This document shows, piece by piece, positions 58,395 through 64,000 of a stretch of DNA of 64,000 nt (its first letter is position 1; each line of letters starts with the position of its first letter). Both the position numbers and the translations under genes were made by a program. The stretch covers positions 28,435,264-28,499,263 of the forward strand of contig OV121092.1 of assembly GCA_921293015.1 (NCBI GenBank), given 5' to 3'. The DNA comes from Phorcus lineatus (Eukaryota > Mollusca > Gastropoda > Trochida > Trochidae). The notes beneath the pieces were generated by a model that worked only from the letters and a program-made list of their open reading frames with translations, was not told where the DNA came from and made no database searches.

Positions 58395-59285
58395 GTAACG
58401 CCTGCGTAGTAATGCCTGAAGGTTAAAACCATTCCCCGCTATAACGCACTACTTATCCTCGATATACCACGATAAGTCCTACACTTTATTGTAATATGCG
58501 AGCGACAGACGCAGATAAAAAGAAGATAAGATGAACTGAATATATACTTCCGAAATATTTGAGGTTATTCAAATATGGCCATTATCTTGGCTATCCCAAG
58601 ATGCAAAGCGAAGACGTATAAATTCGGACTGCGCAGCAGTCACCGCCATCAGTTAACTCACGTCAGCGACCTAGAAAGCTGTGTGAGCTCTTGTGTTTTC
58701 ACATATCTTCCGCATTTCGATTCTTCCGAATTTCCAAGAAACAAAAATGGTACGTGAACAAAACCTTGTCTTATCCCTATTTGCAAACATTTTCTTATGG
58801 ATTTATGTTTTATTTACAGCATCCCATGTATACTTTGGCCTACATTATGACGTGGCGCCGCCCTATATTTTTCTTCATTTCATAGTTTTTCAAATCGCAA
58901 AGGGTGTTTTAATATAAATCTGAACACTATGTTTTATGATTTAATTATTCCCCCAATCCCGCTGACCTAGAATGGCAGCATCCTCGTCCCTTTAACCGTC
59001 CATTTAAATATCGATTTTTCTTTGCGTGTTTAGAAGGGAAATATAGGGTTTATTCAATGCCAAATGACAATATTCAAGTTATTCTTCAGTTTAAGTAAAT
59101 AAAGGATTTTTGTCGTCTTCGTGATAAATATAACCGTGAAAGTCATCACATGACACTTTGCGCCTTTTATATCACGTCGACCTCCATAGTGCTAAATTTG
59201 TGCGCGATATTCCCTCCTTGCTGCCCGTGCCAATGCGTTATAGCGAAGATTCGTAGCAGGTGTTGCCTCGTTATAGCGTTAGTGG
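58395..59285. repeat. Imperfect inverted repeat pair about 0.8 kb apart
   Basis: GTAACGCCTGCGTAGTAATG with CCGCTATAACGCACTAC at 58395-58453 is loosely mirrored at about 59225-59285 by GCGTTATAGCGAAGATTCG, CAGGTGTTGCC and GTTATAGCGTTAGTGGGC. The pair could be termini of a DNA element or two copies of a short repeat. Similarity is partial. Confidence 0.3.
58617..58755 (+). promoter_or_regulatory. Candidate core promoter and ATG-only first exon (+)
   Basis: TATAAAT at 58617-58623 is followed about 27-30 nt later by pyrimidine-flanked A starts (CACCGCCATCAGTT), a GC-richer leader of about 100 nt, and ACAAAAATG at 58747-58749 running straight into GTACGTG, a good splice donor. The layout is like the tubulin first exons. 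No coding exon with an in-phase acceptor is recognised downstream before the window ends. The overlapping frame at 58575-58757 is then an artefact. Confidence 0.33.
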
Positions 59286-61245
59286 GCTTTCCAATAATTA
59301 TCGAAAGTTGGGTAGGAGAGCATTGATAGCATAAGTGAATTAAAACACTTTTCCGTGTTAAAATGTTTCAATATTATTACATTTCGTTAATTAAATGATT
59401 TTGAGGAACCGAAAATTTTCAAGATAGTGATGAAGTAGGAGATATAGTGGATATAGGAAATCATTTTGTTGAATTATATTATTGAGATGATTTAAACAAA
59501 TCCATCAACTGAATTTGAAAATACTTTAATTAAAATTTCCAATTCCACATACGCGTGTCACGTGTGAAACAAAAGTGCTAAAACTATGATTTTCTTTGGA
59601 TCGGATTTCCTGTGACCTAGATTCCATCTAGACCTGATTTCACACACGTGGTCGCCGCTTCCTAAACCGGCTTGCTGATAGTGACAGAACTAATTCACGA
59701 CGTGCTCTGAAAATTCTGTCGTGTGATCTATCTCTCGACAGCGTCTAAAAACACGATTCATACGGGGTTTGTGCATCTCCAGGAAGTAGATATATGTTTT
59801 CTCGACTAATTATTTTACAAATACTTTGGTGATTCAATATACGTATTTGGGCGATTTCCAGTCGTTTGCCGTGGAAATTCCGCACATTTTCCATCGTAAA
59901 CTGTTGTTTCGGTTCAATCTTGCGTAATCAAATGTTTGTATTTTACAAAAAGTTTTGTCATGTAAACCCCTGTTGAAAAATGAGGACTTTTCTTCAAGCT
60001 AGAAAATGTTAGCGAGTCTATTTTAACATTACAGGAAAAAGATGTATTTCGTCCATAAACAAAACTTAGATAATTCGTATTACAAATCTTATTTTCATGA
60101 AATTTGTATTCCATAAAATCTGAAATGACATTTAGCAACGTGACCATGTCGTATTTTAGGGTCGGAAACTACTGTCAACACCACACATGTATAATTGATT
60201 GCCAAAAATAGTCTGAAAGCGCAGTTTGTGTCACAGAGAGAGAGGGGAAGGGGATGTCAGTCATTGTAGCATTGCGTACACCCTCTCTTCACATATAGCC
60301 TGTACCAATTCGTTGTAATCTAGACCTTCAAGCGACGTAACTTATTTACCCTGCCGCTGCGAGAAAGGCCCTTGCTTGCCCTGTTGGTACACTTGAAGTT
60401 CACGTTTTTGTATACGGATTTAAACCTATTTCCAGCTCGGCGTATTTCGTGAGACTATCCCAATTATGTGTCCCCATCCCTGAAGAGATTCAAACATTGA
60501 CTCCCGACCTCTTCTTTGTGTTTGTTTTCGTGTTCAGGGATGTTTGTAGATTAACAAAATATTCAAACTTTCTCTTCGCTGCTTTTACACAGGCTCCTAT
60601 TCTCAGCAGCCATGAAGCGTGTCGTATAAATGTATACATGTGTAATAATGAATATACACATATGTCGCGGTACGGAGCCTTGTGTCACGTGATACACTTA
60701 CCATCGGGTGATTCACTGTCAGATGCCCTATTTTTTATCTTTAGTGCTTGGAAGTTGACGATCTGAATTATAAATGACTATATTTAGAATTGAGTTACTG
60801 TTTGGGACTAGCTTTGACATTTAAACCATTTACATAAGGTGACCTTTCGACCTTTCTTTTTTAGAGAATTTACTTATCACCAATCCCGAATCTATTTTTT
60901 ACAGCTGAAGGAAATAGGTGACGACTTTATATGTGAATGATTAGTTTTACTTTAATAAAAGATTAAACAGTTCATCATAAACGTAAACATCCTAATATAG
61001 TAATGTATCGCAAACTTGCCAGCAAATTAAATGGCAGTGCAGACGCTTAATTAGTACATTCCAAATTTCGAAGTCGTACCCGCTTTGTAATAATAATCGT
61101 TACTTTAGAAGTATCACGTTTTAAAGCAAAATGAAATTTTATGAAAAGATGTCCCTTTAAACTTAAAGTACAGTTATTATCCATTATTGATAAACAAGTG
61201 CCGAAAGTGATTTGCCCTGATGTTCAACATAATACCATATATGGA
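58756..61245. other. Intergenic or intronic DNA
   Basis: No recognisable gene. Open frames at 59914-60147 (-) and 60449-60766 (+) have no domains. Another ATG|GTAAGTG junction occurs on the minus strand at 60704-60702, but with C at -3 and no nearby X-box. Confidence 0.4.
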
Positions 61246-61258
61246 CTAACTTATGATT

Positions 61259-61444
61259 TTAGCTTGACGTAAAAATCTTCTCTGTGACCCTGATATCGTT
61301 GGATTGGAATTCTTTCTCCAGGAGCTTCCCGTTAATCCATTTATCCATGTATGATCCACGTAACGTGGCACTCCAGCGATGATCGTTGTTCCATTTACGT
61401 AATACATAACCTTTGCACGAAAGACAGCAGCGAGTAGGAAACAT
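61259..61444 (-). other. Possible unrecognised coding fragment
   Basis: On the minus strand two overlapping frames stay open across a stretch less AT-rich than its surroundings. One ends YMDKWINGKLLEKEFQSNDI, then RVTEKIF and a stop, which reads like protein sequence but matches no family I know. Acceptor-like junctions (GGGCAG near 61448, CAAAG near 61415) exist upstream. It could be a terminal exon, a pseudogene piece or chance. Confidence 0.2.
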
Positions 61445-61659
61445 ACCTGCCCTTGAAATAACATGGAAGTCACATACCTATTTGTCTAGACTGTGGTTCA
61501 GTCACGATTCTGAGAAATATAACAATTTACATCATAATTAGCACTAATAGCTTGAAACTCAAGCACGACCTTGAATTAATATTATTTGTTACATATGTCC
61601 ATATACATAGACCAGTCTAAGTCCTGTTCCACCACTGTGAATTAAATAGGAGCCTTAAG

Positions 61660-62170
61660 TGCAGTCTAGGTTTTTATTCGGCAAGTCTAGAATGTAATAT
61701 ACAAACCGTAATACCTAGATGATATTTACAGGGATGGCAATTTTCAGCTGGTCAGCTGATTTCAGCTGTTTTCGGGAAGGCCCTCACTGTAGTTTTAATC
61801 CTAGATTACCATCCTGGAACCTTAATTTCTTGCATTTCAGCTGTTTTTAAGAAAATACATTGCCACACCTGTATTTAGAGGTCGTACTAATTTAGGAAAT
61901 GGATTTCATGACTAAAATTTAGTCTAGGTGTAAATTAGTAGACAGAAAACCCCTGTGATATATTATATTGACGTAATAACAACAGTTTAGTTATAGGTCA
62001 GATGAGAAACAATCAGCGTTATATAAATTGGATATTATCCTTCCTAGCATGATATATTTGAAATAGAGCTACAATTTGAATACAAGCTGTTATGCCAAGA
62101 CTTAGAAGAGGTTGCATTATTTTGGGAAATGAATATCACGTCTAAATTTTGCTCTAGGTATAAGGCACCA
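61660..62170 (+). repeat. Degenerate ~225-bp direct repeat
   Basis: TTAGGAAATGGATTTCATGA, then CTAAAATTTAGTCTAGGTGT (61893-61932) corresponds to TTGGGAAATGAATATCACG, then CTAAATTTTGCTCTAGGTAT (62122-62161). AATGTAATATAC occurs after each. Old and diverged. A TCAGCTG-rich patch at 61746-61770 lies nearby. Confidence 0.45.
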
Positions 62171-62529
62171 AAATGTAATATACTTTCCTTAAAACAATCG
62201 ATTTCGTTTTAGATATATCAGGTTTACAAGGAACAGCCGAGAACAAGCGCTTAATTGATAGGGTGTTAGCGTTATTAGCATCATATATAAGAGAGAGTTT
62301 TTCAAAATATAAAATTGGTCATTAGGTGATCCATTTTAGTAGAATTGGTTTGTCTTCTTTAAATAACTCCAGGTTTAGGGTCTTATTCTTAGGAATAATA
62401 CGTTATAAGTTACTGCGTAGATAGACAACTCGTTTACTGTTTACTTATATCCTACCTACAAAGAAATTGGCTATGTCAGACAGAGAATGTGTAATAAGAG
62501 CGTGTACTCAATTAGTACCTCACATTTAC

Positions 62530-62543
62530 GTTTCCATGGTAAC
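62530..62543. promoter_or_regulatory. RFX X-box-like motif
   Basis: GTTTCCATGGTAAC is identical to the motif at 51692-51705. No first exon is recognised close to it. Confidence 0.3.
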
Positions 62544-64000
62544 CACTTGTGGATATTTGGATATATAACTGAAATTGTAATTTGATGTTTTCGCTAATTT
62601 AATTGAAACGAGATGCTGTGAATAAAAGTTTACACATTCCGAACTCAATATCGATATTTATTATATTGAAAATGCAACCGTGTTCTGAATATTTCAATAT
62701 CTAGATGATATCTTTGTGCTACAATGGAAGGGAAATGACAAAGAGGCTATAACAAATGCCGACTTGAGCCTATATTGACGTGTTACACGTGTGATGTGGA
62801 ATGTAATCATCGCCGCCATTTTGCTAGACACGTTGCCAAGAGTAAACTTTTAACAAAATGACAGAAATTTTCATAGAGGAAGTTGAATTTAAGTTTTGTT
62901 TCTTATTCAATATGAGGCATAAATTTATGCAAATCAACTCATGATCTCAAATTCTGCAAAACGTAAGAGTTATATCATTAGATGTTGTCAGTAGATTCAC
63001 CTATGTTTGATCAGTTATGTATGTATCAATTTGGATTAAGACAAATATTTATATAGGTCTACGATGTTTTACATGTATTATGCAAGTAGAGAACATATTG
63101 ACGTACATGAACGATTTCTCTGTATGTAGGTTGACGTACTAACATCTGCAAAGATATCTGTTTTTCCTCCTGGGGGACGTTTATCTCGCTGGATTCGAAC
63201 CATCTCTTAAAGCAGACATATCTCGTTCTTCTGAAATAAATTCACTGGCTAATTAAAGAGCATTGTTGCATTTCGTCAAGTCAGTGCCAACTTTCAGCGT
63301 ACTGCGGCTGAACTTAATCGAATTCGAAATCTTCTTGAGGTTGCTTAATTCCACGATATTTTTCGCACTGCAGCAAGGCTTAAGTTAACCAGTGATTGAG
63401 ATTGGCATAATTAATGCATTTGGGAGGGAGTGAGGTAGTTGCTGAATGCCTATACACATATTCCATATGATTATATTCTACTTACTATCCACTACCCACT
63501 ACCTCATATTTACTACCTGTATCTCCCCGCCCCATATGGTACCAGATGTACGATGACTAAGTGTTCCACAGCTGTCATCGATCTTGTCACATATTGTACA
63601 TTCCCAGTGACTAGTCATAGCCAACGTGTAGATGCCAAATTATATTTAATTATGCTGAACTATTGTACAGCTGAAAATCGTTATGCTACAGCTTGTTGCT
63701 ATTGGGCGAGCTTCTCTGTTGCGTAGAGATAAAGTCGGCTTCAGTTTAACTTGGCATTGACTATTTCTGTCTTGTGCTAAGATAAAATTGCATGAGGTCG
63801 TTACTGGGTTACGGTAAGGGAGACAACTCATGTTCGCCTACACCGGCCCTGTGTTGAAGTCAACAAAACAGAGTTTTACAAGCTAAATATAAATTCAGGA
63901 ATGGTCTTACGGGGTAATATTGTGAACATTGAGTTTTTGTCATATGGATGTTGAATAGTTCAGTATTTAAGATGTAGTTTATCATACATATTGCTTACTT
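62544..64000. other. Right-edge intergenic DNA
   Basis: No gene is seen. Frames at 63439-63726 (+) and 63646-63831 (-) overlap and lack domains. A GCACTGCAGCAAGGCTTAAG segment near 63365 resembles 35258 weakly. A lone GATTCGAACC near 63193 has no tRNA fold. Confidence 0.4.

Noticed and set aside
60702-60704. Alternative first exon of gene 3 (ATG|GTAAGTG on the minus strand)
   Set aside because: Good donor but C at -3, no X-box or CCAAT nearby, and a 15-kb intron would be needed; 51505-51507 fits better.

Overview
Organism and overall character. The window is AT-rich animal DNA: intron-split genes with GT-AG introns, AATAAA signals, and many microsatellites, SINE-like, LINE and fold-back elements. 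The repeat types suggest a lophotrochozoan, most likely a marine bivalve mollusc; this is inference and no species marker was seen. There is no prokaryotic gene organisation and no rRNA or tRNA gene.

Genes. The only clear host genes are three alpha-tubulin genes spanning about 26.4-51.5 kb. Gene 1 (26544-30424, +) and gene 2 (32724-37181, +) are head to tail. Gene 3 (42351-45371, -, with a proposed first exon at 51505-51507) faces gene 2. All share one plan: the secure first exons contribute only the ATG, exon 2 is exactly 223 nt, and a phase-1 intron splits codon 76. All coding sequences are intact (451, 451 and 449 aa). Gene 1 has Thr where the acetylated Lys40 normally lies. A 3' coding tract of about 147 bp is nearly identical at the DNA level in all three, including the inverted copy, which points to gene conversion. 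RFX X-box-like motifs and CCAAT boxes lie upstream of the first exons.

Gene 3 stands out. Its intron 2 is an array of about 50 units of roughly 24 bp that begins at its own 5' splice site and repeats a splice-site-like sequence. Its intron 1 holds a recent 5'-truncated LINE with an intact RT ORF, a CT tail and a 13-bp target-site duplication.

Flanks. 1-26 kb holds no recognisable complete gene: LINE 3' tails, tRNA-derived SINE fragments, satellites (a 129-bp unit at 10.6-11.5 kb, a 357-bp duplication at 20.8-21.6 kb), hairpin elements, a Penelope-like fold-back, and a dispersed family carrying paired CRE motifs. A possible ATG-only first exon at 370-372 (-) could start another gene off the left edge. 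48.4-64 kb is mostly non-coding, with twin perfect palindromes at 49.4-49.7 kb, dispersed repeat pairs, and a candidate promoter plus first exon at 58.6-58.75 kb (+) that would lead off the right edge.
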